A stretch of DNA of 64,000 bases. It comes from Kineococcus gynurae. Lineage in GTDB: Bacteria; Actinomycetota; Actinomycetes; Actinomycetales; Kineococcaceae. The notes below the pieces were generated by a model, which was not told the DNA's origin, did not search any database, and was given only the letters and a program-made list of their open reading frames with translations. The stretch lies in NCBI RefSeq assembly GCF_050871315.1, contig NZ_JBJLRE010000021.1; one strand, 5' to 3'. A program made the position numbers and the translations under genes. How positions within the stretch are numbered: the first letter of the stretch is position 1; each line of letters starts with the position of its first letter. Positions 33,359-43,617 of this stretch are shown piece after piece.

Positions 33359-34171
33359 TCAGGCGTCCGGGAAGGGCCACGGATTGGGCAGCGCACCCTT
33401 CAACCCCTTCGTCTGCTGCATCATCACGGGCGCGCGGCGGCCGACCCCGGGGGACGGTTCGTGCCCGTGCCCGAGCAGGTGCCCCACCTCGTGGTTCACG
33501 ACGTACTGCCGGTACCCGGTGCGGTCGTCGCCGTAGTCCGGGTGCGCCAGCACCCACCGGTGCAGGGTCAGGACCGCCGCGTCCCCCTGTCGGCAGGAGA
33601 GCGTGCCCAGGGTCCGCAGGGGGCGGCAGAGCGCCGCCGAGGTGTCCGGGCTGGCCAGCACGAGGCGGAACTCGGCGTCCGCCGCATCGGTCCGGGCGAA
33701 GCTCATGGTCCCGCCGGCCCCCCAGCCGCGTCGGTCGTTGAGGACCGCGAGCGCGAAGTCGGCGAAGGCGACGCCGTCGACGAGTTCGGCGTCGAGCAGT
33801 CCCCGCTCGACCTGCACGCGCAGCGTGCGCACCCGGGCCGAGGCGGGGGCCGGGGCCGAACCCGGGACAGTGACGAGCTCGCCCCCGGCGAGGCTCGGCA
33901 CCTCCGCCGAGCGCAGGCCCGCGGCGACGTCGGCCTCGGTGAGCCCGGGAGGCAGGGCGGAGGTCGGCGCGGGGGTCGGCGCGGGGGTCGGGGACGCGAC
34001 CGGCGCCGTGGTCGTCGTCGCGGTGGACGCCGGGGCCGAGGACGTCACGAGCGGGGAGGGGTCGCCGGAGACCGGGGGCGGGGCCCCCTCGGTGCACCCG
34101 GGCAGCCCGGCCAGGGCCCCCAGCCCCAGCAGGAGGGACCGGCGCCGCACGGAGGGGCTCGGGGGGCGCAT
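33359..34171 (-). CDS. DUF3152 lipoprotein with an extended zinc-protease motif
   Basis: A 270-residue protein with a lipoprotein signal of Tat-like look (RRRSLLLGLGALAGLPGC) and a Pro/Thr/Ala linker to about residue 75. The C-terminal DUF3152 domain contains YVVNHEVGHLLGHGHE, the HExxHxxGxxH zinc site, and PVMMQQT, a Met-turn-like segment. It is presumably an exported metallopeptidase of metzincin type; the substrate is unknown. Located directly before the alkyltransferase-like gene and metF on the same strand. Position near DUF3107 corresponds to Rv3207c. Confidence 0.9.
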   Translation of the reverse strand: MRPPSPSVRRRSLLLGLGALAGLPGCTEGAPPPVSGDPSPLVTSSAPASTATTTTAPVASPTPAPTPAPTSALPPGLTEADVAAGLRSAEVPSLAGGELVTVPGSAPAPASARVRTLRVQVERGLLDAELVDGVAFADFALAVLNDRRGWGAGGTMSFARTDAADAEFRLVLASPDTSAALCRPLRTLGTLSCRQGDAAVLTLHRWVLAHPDYGDDRTGYRQYVVNHEVGHLLGHGHEPSPGVGRRAPVMMQQTKGLKGALPNPWPFPDA

Positions 34172-34323
34172 GGCCCCACCCTGCCACCCGGGGGTGGTGC
34201 CTGCGGGCGGGGACCGGACGAACGGTTAGTGTTCGAGGCGGGTCGCACCGACCGGTGCACCCGACCCGAGCCGTCGGCGACACGACGTCGCGCGACCGGA
34301 CACGCAGCCCCTGGAGGTCACTG

Positions 34324-34548
34324 GTGGAGGTTCGCATCGGCGTGCAGAACGTGGCACGCGAGCTGGTCTTCGAGTCCGCGCAGCAGCCGGCCGAGATCAC
34401 GGCGGCCGTCGCCGAGGCGCTGGCCCAGGGCGGCACGCTGCAGCTCACCGACGAGAAGGGGCGCACCCTGGTCGTCCCGGTCGCCTCGCTCGGCTACGTC
34501 GACGTCGGCGCCAACGAGGTCCGCAAGGTCGGTTTCGGCCTCTCCTGA
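34324..34548 (+). CDS. DUF3107 small conserved actinobacterial protein
   Basis: This 74-residue protein starts VEVRIGVQNVARELVFES and ends GYVDVGANEVRKVGFGL, the whole length of DUF3107 (Rv3208A type). It is acidic, soluble and of unknown function. GGAGG lies 7 nt before the GTG start. It has its own terminator at 34556-34589 and is divergent from the DUF3152 lipoprotein gene. Confidence 0.92.
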   Translation: MEVRIGVQNVARELVFESAQQPAEITAAVAEALAQGGTLQLTDEKGRTLVVPVASLGYVDVGANEVRKVGFGLS

Positions 34549-34555
34549 CCCCGGT

Positions 34556-34589
34556 CCCGGACCATCCGCCGCGCCGCGGAGGGTCCGGG
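34556..34589 (+). terminator. Intrinsic terminator after DUF3107 gene
   Basis: A 14-bp stem with one mismatch (34556-34569 with 34576-34589) and a 6-nt loop, beginning 7 nt after the DUF3107 stop. No U-tract follows, which is common at this GC content. Confidence 0.65.
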
Positions 34590-34648
34590 AACCGTCCGGT
34601 CCGCCCGGGCCGGTTAGCATGGGTCGCGTTCAGGGTTGCCCGGTCGCC

Positions 34649-34714
34649 AGTCACGATCGGCTGCCGATCGCCGCGACGCGGCTGAGAGCACCGACGATCT
34701 CGCTCTTCGTGACT
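34649..34714 (+). promoter_or_regulatory. Structured 5' leader of the DEAD-box helicase gene
   Basis: AGTCACGA (34649-34656) and TCGTGACT (34707-34714) are perfect complements 50 nt apart. Nested between them is a 7-bp hairpin, CGATCGG-CTG-CCGATCG (34654-34670). The region lies between a TAGCAT hexamer near 34614 and the helicase start, giving a leader of roughly 155 nt. Some cold-induced helicase mRNAs have such leaders, so a temperature or self-regulation role is possible. Confidence 0.4.
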
Positions 34715-34782
34715 GCCCCCGGGAACACCCGCCGGGGCCCGGAGCGCCGGTGCCGCCGCGTCCGCCCCCGCCCGGGAGACGC

Positions 34783-36567
<1,785 letters not shown>

Positions 36568-36585
36568 CCTCCGCACCACTCCAAT

Positions 36586-36670
36586 CGTGACCGGCCCGGT
36601 CGTGACCGGCCCGGTCGTGACCGGCCCGGTCGTGACCGGCCCGGTCGTGACCGGCCCGGTCGTGACCGGC
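36586..36670. repeat. 15-bp tandem repeat, five full copies plus a partial one
   Basis: CGTGACCGGCCCGGT is repeated five times without change from 36586 to 36660, then CGTGACCGGC again. Each unit contains the palindrome GACCGG-C-CCGGTC, so a transcript could fold into several alternative small hairpins. The array starts 18 nt after the helicase stop and runs into the terminator at 36664-36695. Confidence 0.95.
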
Positions 36671-36695
36671 GGCGCCCACCCGGGCGCCGCCGGTC
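36664..36695 (+). terminator. Terminator after the DEAD-box helicase gene
   Basis: A perfect 13-bp stem (36664-36676 with 36683-36695) and a 6-nt loop overlap the last, partial copy of the 15-bp repeat. It lies about 97 nt after the helicase stop. Confidence 0.7.
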
Positions 36696-36733
36696 GAGCT
36701 GCGATCTGCTCGTGCCTGGTCGATCCTGATCCC

Positions 36734-37483
36734 GTGAGCGCGGAATCCTCGACCCCGGTGAGAGCCTCGCCGACGCCCCAGGAGGAGCCGGCCACCGTCG
36801 AGGCGGCCCTCCACGGGCCCCTCCTCCCGGTGGCCCTGTTGGCCGCCGCCCTGGTCGAAGAGGCCCACCCCGTCCTGGCCGTGGCCGCGGCCACCGATCC
36901 GCGCCACCCCTGGCAGCGCATCCGCGACCTCGCCTCGGTGGTCCGCGCGGCGCGTCGCGACCCCTGCCGGGCCCTGGCCCTGGCCGCCCGGGAGCGCGTC
37001 CTGATGACGTCCTCGGGCGACCTCGAACCGGAGCGCACGGTGGCCGTGCGGCACGCCCTGCGGTTGTCCGCCGTCTTCGCCGCCTCCGCCTCGGCCGGGC
37101 GCCGCCTCGACCCGGCCCAGCAGGAGCGCTACGTCCGTGACCAGGTGGGCACCGCGGTGCTGCTGGGGGCGCAGGACGAGGTGGTGCCCGACAGCGTCGA
37201 GCGTATGAACGCTCTCGTCGAGGAGATCCGTCTCGACGTCGAGTCGCTGCTCCTGCTCTCCCGACGCCCCGCCGGCCCGACGAGCCCGACCCCGCGCGGG
37301 AGCCGCTGCATCGCCGTGGACGAGCCACGGATGCCCGGGTGGGTCGCCGCCTCGACGCTCGCCCCCTCGCTGCTGCCCGCCTGGGCCGACCGCCCCGGTC
37401 TGCCCGACCGGTTCGACGACGACGAGCTGCGTCGGCGGTTGACCCGCCTCGAGGCCGCGGCGCTCAGACCCCGCCGGCGCTGA
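36734..37483 (+). CDS. Conserved hypothetical, resembling the oxygenase MpaB/DUF2236 fold
   Basis: A 249-residue helical protein. The stretch YVRDQVGTAVLLGAQDEVVPDSVERMNALVEEIR (about 130-165; only parts are diagnostic) resembles the DUF2236/MpaB segment in which a Tyr-containing helix is followed by LLGxxxxVPxS. The N-terminal haem-contacting region of that family is not recognisable, and the protein is short. I therefore call it only MpaB-like. The GTG at 36734 is chosen because the upstream frame runs into the repeat array and the helicase gene. It ends 18 nt before the convergent PHP gene. Confidence 0.5.
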   Translation: MSAESSTPVRASPTPQEEPATVEAALHGPLLPVALLAAALVEEAHPVLAVAAATDPRHPWQRIRDLASVVRAARRDPCRALALAARERVLMTSSGDLEPERTVAVRHALRLSAVFAASASAGRRLDPAQQERYVRDQVGTAVLLGAQDEVVPDSVERMNALVEEIRLDVESLLLLSRRPAGPTSPTPRGSRCIAVDEPRMPGWVAASTLAPSLLPAWADRPGLPDRFDDDELRRRLTRLEAAALRPRRR

Positions 37484-37503
37484 ACCCCGGTCGCCGACGG
37501 CCC

Positions 37504-38331
37504 TCAGCGGGCCACGGCCGCATCGATCCCCTCGTAGACCTCGGGCCGGGTCGTGTTCTCCCCCAGGCGGTTCTGCTTGCCGGTGCCGTGGTAGTCGCTG
37601 GATCCGGTGATCAGCAGACCGAACGCGTCGGCCCAGCGTCGCAGCCGCGCCCGTTCGTCCTCGGTGTGGTCGCGGTGGTCGACCTCGATGCCCAGCATCC
37701 CGGCGGCCACCATCTCCTCGATGTCCTCCTCGGTCAGGCACCGCCCTCGCTTGGACGCCGCGGGGTGGGCCACCACCGGCACCCCGCCGGCGGCGCGGAC
37801 GAGCCGGACCGCCTCGGCCGGGTCCGGCGCGACGTGCGGGACGAAGTAGGGGCTGCGCGCCGACAACCACGTCCGGAACGCCTCGTCGCGGTCGGGCACG
37901 ATGCCGGCCGCGACCAGGGCGTCGGCCAGGTGCGGGCGACCGATGGTCGCACCGTCGGCCACCTGGGCCTGGACCGCAGCCCAGGTCAGGCCGGTCACCG
38001 GGGTCAGGTTGTCGACCATGCGCCGGGCCCGGGACTCCCGGGACTCCCGGGAGCGGGTCAGCAGCTCGCGCAGGACGGGTTCGGCCGGGTCGTGGTGGTA
38101 GGCCAGCAGGTGCACCGAGATGCCCCTTCGCTGGCAGCTGATCTCGACACCGGGCACGACGCGCACCCCGTGCCGCTGCCCGGCCGCGAAGGCCTCGTCC
38201 CACCCGGCGGTCGTGTCGTGGTCGGTGAGCGCGACGACGTCCAGCCCCGCCGCGGCGGCCGAGGCGACCAGCTCCGTCGGCGTCTCCGTGCCGTCGGAGA
38301 CGGCGGAATGCGTGTGGAGGTCGATGCGCAC
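37504..38331 (-). CDS. PHP-domain phosphoesterase
   Basis: A 275-residue protein opening with MRIDLHTHSAVSDGTETP (metal ligands HxH) and VVALTDHDTTAGW, then PGVEISCQ (Glu), and GVPVVAHPAAS and SSDYHGTGKQ near the end. This is the TrpH/RNase AM type of PHP protein, which hydrolyses nucleoside 3',5'-bisphosphates or trims short RNA ends using a trinuclear metal site. Cytoplasmic. The GTG start lies 6 nt after TAAGCT with no ribosome site, so it is probably leaderless. Confidence 0.93.
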   Translation of the reverse strand: MRIDLHTHSAVSDGTETPTELVASAAAAGLDVVALTDHDTTAGWDEAFAAGQRHGVRVVPGVEISCQRRGISVHLLAYHHDPAEPVLRELLTRSRESRESRARRMVDNLTPVTGLTWAAVQAQVADGATIGRPHLADALVAAGIVPDRDEAFRTWLSARSPYFVPHVAPDPAEAVRLVRAAGGVPVVAHPAASKRGRCLTEEDIEEMVAAGMLGIEVDHRDHTEDERARLRRWADAFGLLITGSSDYHGTGKQNRLGENTTRPEVYEGIDAAVAR

Positions 38332-38337
38332 CGACCG

Positions 38338-38343
38338 AGCTTA
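38338..38343 (-). promoter_or_regulatory. -10 element of a leaderless promoter (PHP protein)
   Basis: TAAGCT on the minus strand, then CGGTCG, then GTG at 38331. Confidence 0.55.
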
Positions 38344-38381
38344 CGCCGGGGACACCGCGGCCCCCTCCGCAGCGGCTCGGC

Positions 38382-39044
38382 TCAGTTCCAGGCCACCCGG
38401 GGGGTCAGCGCACCGCAGGGCACGTCGAGCGCGTGACCGGGTTCGCGCAGGTCGATCAGCTCCAACCCCTCCAGCATCGAGGCCCCGGCGCTGGCCGGCC
38501 AGAGCAGGGCCCACAACCAGACCCCGGCCGCCTCCCCGACCAGCACGGCCCGGTCCCCCTCGACCGGCACCCCCCACAGGGGCGTGCCCGCCCGGTCGGC
38601 GCGCAACCGGGCCGCGGGCGCCCCGCCCACCACGCCGTCGCCGGGGTCCACGTCGTCGAGACCGGCCAGTCGCGCACCCAGCCCCGTCCCCGGCTGCTCG
38701 GCGACCAGCAGCATCTCGGCCAGGCCCCCGCCGACCCGGCCCTGCTCGTCCACGTGCCCGCCCGCGTGGGGTCCGCTGGTCGCGACCACCACCGCCCGCG
38801 CGTCGTGGTGCTCGTCGCGCACGCAGCGCACACCGGTCAGCAGCCACCCGTCGGGCAACGGCCACGGCGCCCACACGGGGACCTCGGAATGCGCTGCGAC
38901 CCAGGCGAGGTGCTCGGGATCGGCCGGTTGCGGCGGCTGCAGGGGGACGACCTCGCCGTGCCGCGCACAGGTCGCCGAACTGTGCCAGATGCTGGGAGCC
39001 CGCACCGCCTCGTCGCAGCGGGGGCAGGTCGCCGGGGAGTTCAT
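38382..39044 (-). CDS. DUF6758-type conserved actinobacterial protein with zinc-finger N-terminus
   Basis: A 220-residue protein that begins MNSPATCPRCDEAVRAPS and has a second Cys/His pair (SATCARHGEVVPL), giving one probable zinc knuckle. The remainder is hydrophobic-balanced and Gly-rich (WLLTGVRCVRDEHHDARAVV, then LVGEAAGVWLWALLWP), with no catalytic signature. I recognise it as the DUF6758 family seen next to PHP and aminopeptidase P genes in actinobacteria; function unknown. The frame is open upstream to 39434 only antisense to pepP. It starts 38 nt after the point where the PHP promoter begins, so the two may form one unit in reverse order. Confidence 0.72.
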   Translation of the reverse strand: MNSPATCPRCDEAVRAPSIWHSSATCARHGEVVPLQPPQPADPEHLAWVAAHSEVPVWAPWPLPDGWLLTGVRCVRDEHHDARAVVVATSGPHAGGHVDEQGRVGGGLAEMLLVAEQPGTGLGARLAGLDDVDPGDGVVGGAPAARLRADRAGTPLWGVPVEGDRAVLVGEAAGVWLWALLWPASAGASMLEGLELIDLREPGHALDVPCGALTPRVAWN

Positions 39045-39123
39045 GGTCCACCATCCGCCCGCTCGCGCGGCCACGTCAACCGTGCGCAGGTCGGCCCCCG
39101 CAGGCATCGGCCATGATGGTCGG

Positions 39124-40683
39124 GTGAGCGCGAACCCGGGCACCGAGACCGTCGACGACACCGCGAGGGCGGTCGCCGAGACCCCCGCCGAGACTCCCGC
39201 GGAGGCCACGGCCGAGGAGGTTCCCGCGCCCGCGGAGGAGTCCTCGCACCGCACGCTGCCCCGCTCGGAGGCCTTCCGTCGCTTCATCGCCGACGGCTGG
39301 GGGCCGCGACCGGCCGAGCCGGACGCCCCGGACGCGGTGGCCGCCTTCGCGGCCCGGCGCCGCGAGCAGCTCTCGGTCCTCTTCCCCGGCGACGTCCTCG
39401 TGGTCCCGGCCGGCCCGCTGGTCCGCCGGTCCAACGACTGCGACTACCGCTACCGCCCGCACTCGGCGTTCGCGCACCTCACCGGCCTCGGCACCGACGA
39501 GGAGGCCGACGCCGTGCTCGTCCTGCACCCCCGCGAGCAGGGGCACGAGGCCGTCCTCTACCTGCGGCCGCAGGCGGGGCGGGAGACCGAGGAGTTCTTC
39601 GCCGACGCCCGCTACGGCGAGCTCTGGGTCGGCCCGCGACCGACCCTGGGCGCCCTCACGACCCGGACGGGTCTGACGACCCGCGACGTCGCGGGACTCG
39701 TCGAGGAGGTCACGGCCGCCGGGTCGGGGACGGGGACCGTGCGGCTCGTGCCGGACGCCGACCCCGTCGTGACCGCGCGCCTGCGGCCGGAGGGGTCCGA
39801 CGGAGCCGTCGCGAGCACCGACGCCGAGCTCGTCACGGCGCTCTCGGAGCTGCGGCTGGTCAAGGACGCGTGGGAGGTCGAGCAGCTCCGCTCGGCGGTG
39901 GCCGCCAGCATCCGCGGGTTCGAGACCGTGGTGCGCGAGCTGCCGCGCGCCGTCGGTCACGACCGGGGCGAACGCGTCGTGGAGGCGGCCTTCGACGGCA
40001 ACGCCCGGATCGAGGGCAACGGCGTCGGCTACGAGACCATCTCCGCGGCCGGCAACCACGCCTGCACCCTGCACTGGATCCGCAACGACGGGGCGGTGCG
40101 TCCCGGCGACCTGCTGCTGCTCGACGCCGGCGTGGAGGTCGACTCCCTCTACACCGCCGACATCACCCGGACCCTGCCGGTCGACGGTCGCTACACCGAC
40201 GCCCAGCGCCGGGTCTACCAGGCGGTGCTCGACGCCGCCGACGCGGCCTTCGCCGTGGCACGGCCCGGAGTCCGCTTCCGCGAGGTCCACGAGGCCGCCA
40301 TGGTCGTCGTCGCCGACCGGCTCTCGGCCTGGGGGATGCTGCCGGTCGACGCGGCCACCTCGCTGCAGCCCGAGGGCCAGTACCACCGCCGGTGGATGCC
40401 GCACGGGACCAGCCACCACCTCGGGCTGGACGTGCACGACTGCCAGCAGGCCCGTCGCGAGATGTACCTGGACGCCGAGCTGCGCCCCGGCATGGTGTTC
40501 ACGATCGAGCCGGGCATCTACATCAAGGCCGAGGACGAGCTCGCCCCGCCGGAGCTGCGCGGGATCGGGGTGCGCATCGAGGACGACGTCCTCGTCACCG
40601 AGGACGGGGTGGAGAACCTCTCGGCCGCGCTCCCCCGCACCCCCGAGGCCCTCGAGCGCTGGATGGCGGGCGTGCGCGGCTGA
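39124..40683 (+). CDS. pepP: Xaa-Pro aminopeptidase (M24, PepP type)
   Basis: A 519-residue protein. The Ala/Glu/Pro-rich first 45 residues are disordered. The aminopeptidase P N-terminal domain follows (SNDCDYRYRPHSAFAHLTGLG). The pita-bread domain has all five metal ligands: LLLDAGVEVD, TADITRTLP, HGTSHHLGLDVHD, FTIEPGIY and VRIEDDVLV. It removes N-terminal residues preceding proline, with Mn2+. The GTG at 39124 has CATGAT 6 nt upstream; homology does not reach further back. Ends 8 nt before the convergent stress-protein gene. Confidence 0.95.
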   Translation: MSANPGTETVDDTARAVAETPAETPAEATAEEVPAPAEESSHRTLPRSEAFRRFIADGWGPRPAEPDAPDAVAAFAARRREQLSVLFPGDVLVVPAGPLVRRSNDCDYRYRPHSAFAHLTGLGTDEEADAVLVLHPREQGHEAVLYLRPQAGRETEEFFADARYGELWVGPRPTLGALTTRTGLTTRDVAGLVEEVTAAGSGTGTVRLVPDADPVVTARLRPEGSDGAVASTDAELVTALSELRLVKDAWEVEQLRSAVAASIRGFETVVRELPRAVGHDRGERVVEAAFDGNARIEGNGVGYETISAAGNHACTLHWIRNDGAVRPGDLLLLDAGVEVDSLYTADITRTLPVDGRYTDAQRRVYQAVLDAADAAFAVARPGVRFREVHEAAMVVVADRLSAWGMLPVDAATSLQPEGQYHRRWMPHGTSHHLGLDVHDCQQARREMYLDAELRPGMVFTIEPGIYIKAEDELAPPELRGIGVRIEDDVLVTEDGVENLSAALPRTPEALERWMAGVRG

Positions 40684-40691
40684 CCCGCCGG

Positions 40692-41480
40692 TCAGGCGGG
40701 GGGCGTCTGCCCGCGCTCGCGCTCCTCGCGCTCGCGCTGCTCGGCAGCGCGCCGTTCGCGGCGCGCCTCCTCCATCTTCTCCGCGTACGTCGGCCCGCTG
40801 AGGTCGTGGACGGGCCCGGTCTCGGGCTCCTTCTGCAGGGACGGGGCCGAGGGCGGCGGGGGCTGCTGCAACGGGGCGCTGCCGGGCTGCGGCGGCGGGC
40901 CGTAGGCGCCGGGCGTGCTCGAACCGCCGGGCGGCGGGCCGTAGGACGGCTCCCCCCACCGGCTCGGACCCCCGGGCGCCGCGGCCCGGCCCAACCCGTT
41001 GGGCAGCCGACCGAGCACCTCGCGAGCCTGGGCCGCGAGCTGCGGCGCGCAGAGGACGGTGTACTCCCCGGCGACGATCTGCGAGGCCGAGGTGAAGTCC
41101 CGCCGCCCCCCGGTCAGGGCGTAGGAGATGACCGCGAACATCATCCCGAACCCGGCCCCGACCAGGAGCCCGGTGAGCAGGCCGGGCAGACCGGCGTTGC
41201 CGAAGACCGACAGCATCAGCCCGATGAGCAGACCGAACCAGGCCCCCGAGGCCGCACCCGCGCCGGCCGCACGACCGTAGGTGAGACGGCCGGTGACCCG
41301 CTCGACCATCTGCAGACCGGTGCCGACGATGGTCACGTTCTGCACCGGGAACTGCTCGTCGGAGAGGAAGTCGACGGCCCGCTGCGCCTCGGCGTAGGTG
41401 CCGTAGCGGCCGATCGCCTCCCCCTGGGGCGGCGTGGGCACCTGCTGCTGCGGACCGGCGAAGGGCCGGAGGTTCGACAT
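40692..41480 (-). CDS. YflT-domain general stress membrane protein
   Basis: A 262-residue protein. Residues 20-60 form a YflT/heat-induced stress domain (YGTYAEAQRAVDFLSDEQFPVQNVTIVG). Two Gly-rich transmembrane segments follow (SGAWFGLLIGLMLSVFG and LLTGLLVGAGFGMMFAVISYAL), a second alpha-beta repeat, and a Pro/Gly-rich then charged coiled tail. Such proteins are common in stress regulons of Gram-positive bacteria; the mechanism is unknown. The ATG at 41480 is preceded by GAGAGGA. It is on the same strand as Dps, 129 nt downstream, so shared stress control is possible. Confidence 0.85.
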   Translation of the reverse strand: MSNLRPFAGPQQQVPTPPQGEAIGRYGTYAEAQRAVDFLSDEQFPVQNVTIVGTGLQMVERVTGRLTYGRAAGAGAASGAWFGLLIGLMLSVFGNAGLPGLLTGLLVGAGFGMMFAVISYALTGGRRDFTSASQIVAGEYTVLCAPQLAAQAREVLGRLPNGLGRAAAPGGPSRWGEPSYGPPPGGSSTPGAYGPPPQPGSAPLQQPPPPSAPSLQKEPETGPVHDLSGPTYAEKMEEARRERRAAEQREREERERGQTPPA

Positions 41481-41609
41481 GGCGACGTCCTCTCTCGGAC
41501 GAGGGTGGGTGACTCTCACCGGTCAACGACCGGCGGACGTGCGACGTGCCCGGTCGCGGCGGGCCGGGGGTGCCGGTTCCGCCGCGCCGGGCACGTGGCG
41601 CGGGAGGGG

Positions 41610-42197
41610 TCAGGCGCTCTTGCGACCGGCCTTGCGGGTCGCGTCGACCTCGGAGGTCGCGTTCGCGGTGGTCAGCGTGCCGCCCTGGGTCTCCAGGTGG
41701 GCGCGCACGAACCAGTGGAACTGCTCCAGCTCGCTGGACTGGGCGATGAGCATGTCCTGGGTGACCAGGTCGAGGTCGTCGGTCGCCTCGATCGCCGAGC
41801 GGTGGTCGCTGATCACGCCCTGGTAGACGAGGTCGAGGGCGCCGAGGTGCTCGATGGCCCCGGCGCGCCCGATCGAGTAGTCGTCCCACGACCGGTCGGC
41901 CACGAGGGCCCCGGGGGTGCCGCTCGGCGAGGCACCGAGGGTGGCGATGCGCTCGGCCGTCGTGTCGGCCATCTCGCGGACCGCGTCGACCTGCGGGTCG
42001 AGCATCTCGTGGACCGCGATGAAGTGCGGCCCGACGACGTTCCAGTGCACGTGCTTGAGGGTCAGGTGCAGGTCGGTCAGGGCGTTGAGCCGGTCCTGCA
42101 GCAGGGCCGCGATCTCGGCGCCCTGGCTGGGGGTGAGCCCCGGGACGGTGTAGGCGGGAGTGCCCGCCGCCTGCAGCTTCTTGCTCGTCTTGGCCAT
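41610..42197 (-). CDS. dps: Dps-family DNA-protecting ferritin
   Basis: A 195-residue protein of the four-helix ferritin-like fold. HVHWNVVGPHFIAVHEMLD and QVDAVREMADTTAERI supply the interface ferroxidase ligands (His, Asp, Glu) of Dps. Lys-rich ends (MAKTSKKL at the N-terminus, TRKAGRKSA at the C-terminus) can bind DNA, as in mycobacterial Dps. It oxidises Fe2+ with H2O2 and protects DNA in starvation. GAAGGA precedes the ATG. The upstream region (42198-42306) is shared with the divergent MgtE-N gene. Confidence 0.95.
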   Translation of the reverse strand: MAKTSKKLQAAGTPAYTVPGLTPSQGAEIAALLQDRLNALTDLHLTLKHVHWNVVGPHFIAVHEMLDPQVDAVREMADTTAERIATLGASPSGTPGALVADRSWDDYSIGRAGAIEHLGALDLVYQGVISDHRSAIEATDDLDLVTQDMLIAQSSELEQFHWFVRAHLETQGGTLTTANATSEVDATRKAGRKSA

Positions 42198-42293
42198 GTC
42201 CTTCACCGTAGAAGGGGAGATCGGGACCGGCACGTCGAGACCGACCGGCGGCACCGGGGTCCCGGGCGTCACCGGCGGTCCGTCGCGCGTGAC

Positions 42294-42299
42294 TAGCCT
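42294..42299 (+). promoter_or_regulatory. -10 element of a leaderless promoter (MgtE-N/CBS protein)
   Basis: TAGCCT, then seven bases (GACCTGC), then the ATG at 42307. No Shine-Dalgarno sequence. Confidence 0.55.
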
Positions 42300-42306
42300 G
42301 ACCTGC

Positions 42307-43617
42307 ATGAGTGGTCCCACCCAGCGCGTCTTCGCGGCCAGACTGGCCGGGACGGCCGTCTTCGACCCCCAGGGTGACCAGGTCGGCCGGGTCCGCGACG
42401 TCGTCGCCCTCCCGCGCACCCGGGGTCCCCTGTCGGTGCTGGGGCTCGTCGTGGAGGTCCCGGGCCGCCGTCGCGTCTTCGTGCCGATGACCCGCGTCAC
42501 CCACATCGAGAACGGTCAGGTCCTCACGACCGGTCTGGTCAACATGCGCCGCTTCGAGCAGCGCAGCACCGAGACGCTGGTGCTGGCCGAGCTGCTGGAC
42601 AAGACGGTGGCGATGGCCGACGGCAGCGGCCCCGTCGTCGTGGAGGACGTGGGGCTGGAGCAGGTCCGGGCCCGCGACTGGGCCGTCACCCGCCTCTTCG
42701 TGCGCCGCGGTCAGCTGCGCCGGGGCCTGTCGGGGCGGCTGGCCCGGCGCGGGGAGACCCTCGTCGTGGGCATCGCCGAGATCGCCGACCTCATCTCCCC
42801 CGACGCCGACCAGGCGGCCACCAACCTGCTCGCGGCGTTCGAGGGGCTCAAGGCCACCGACCTGGCCGACACGCTGCGCGAGCTCACGGCCAAGCGCCGC
42901 CTGGAGGTCGCCTCCGCGCTGGACGACGAGCGGCTGGCCGACGTGCTGGAGGAGCTCGGCGAGGACGACCGGGTCGAGATCCTCTCCGCCCTCGAGGGGG
43001 AACGGGCCGCGCACGTCCTGGAGGAGATGCAGCCGGACGACGCCGCCGACCTGCTGGCCGAGCTGCCCGCCGAGCAGGCCGAGGCCCTGCTGACCCTGAT
43101 GGAACCCGACGAGGCCGACCCGGTCCGTCGGCTGCTCGCCTACGACGAGGACACCGCCGGGGGGCTGATGACGTCGGAGCCGGTGATCCTCGCCCCCGAC
43201 GACACCGTGGCCGAGGCGTTGGCCCACGTCCGCCGCGTCGAGCTGCCGACGACGCTGGCCACCCTGGTCTACGTGTGCCGGCCCCCGTTGGAGACCCCGA
43301 CCGGGCGCTACCTGGGGGCGGCGCACATCCAACGTCTGCTTCGCGAACCCCCGCAGACCCCCCTCGGGCAGGTCATGGACAAGGACCTCCAGCCCTTGGC
43401 CCCGCGGGCGGGGTTGCAGCGGGTCACCCGGGAGCTGGCCGCCTACAACCTCGTCTCGCTGCCGGTCGTCGACGAGGACGGGCACCTGCTCGGCGCGGTG
43501 ACCGCCGACGACGTGCTGGACCACCTGCTGCCGGAGGACTGGCGCGAGCAGGACGAGGACGAACCCCGTCGGCGTCGTCGCTCCGCCCGCGTGGTGCCGG
43601 GGGGCGACCGTGGCTGA
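42307..43617 (+). CDS. PRC-barrel plus MgtE N-domain plus CBS-pair protein without a channel domain
   Basis: A 436-residue protein. Two PRC-barrel-like segments (about 10-90 and 105-160; FDPQGDQVGRVRDVV, then LRRGLSGRLARRGETL) are followed by the MgtE N-domain superhelix (LADTLRELTAKRRLEVASAL, VLEELGEDDRVEIL, MQPDDAADLLAELP). Two CBS domains come next (MTSEPVILAPDDTVAEAL and SLPVVDEDGHLLGAVTADDVLDHLLP). The magnesium channel membrane domain of MgtE is absent, so this is a cytosolic sensor-like protein, as in Rv1232c. Its end overlaps the DUF1003 gene by 8 nt, and that membrane protein may be its partner. Probably leaderless. Confidence 0.92.
   Translation: MSGPTQRVFAARLAGTAVFDPQGDQVGRVRDVVALPRTRGPLSVLGLVVEVPGRRRVFVPMTRVTHIENGQVLTTGLVNMRRFEQRSTETLVLAELLDKTVAMADGSGPVVVEDVGLEQVRARDWAVTRLFVRRGQLRRGLSGRLARRGETLVVGIAEIADLISPDADQAATNLLAAFEGLKATDLADTLRELTAKRRLEVASALDDERLADVLEELGEDDRVEILSALEGERAAHVLEEMQPDDAADLLAELPAEQAEALLTLMEPDEADPVRRLLAYDEDTAGGLMTSEPVILAPDDTVAEALAHVRRVELPTTLATLVYVCRPPLETPTGRYLGAAHIQRLLREPPQTPLGQVMDKDLQPLAPRAGLQRVTRELAAYNLVSLPVVDEDGHLLGAVTADDVLDHLLPEDWREQDEDEPRRRRRSARVVPGGDRG

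Noticed and set aside
36586..36670. CRISPR array
   Set aside because: The repeats are 15 bp, directly abutting, with no spacers and no cas genes nearby.
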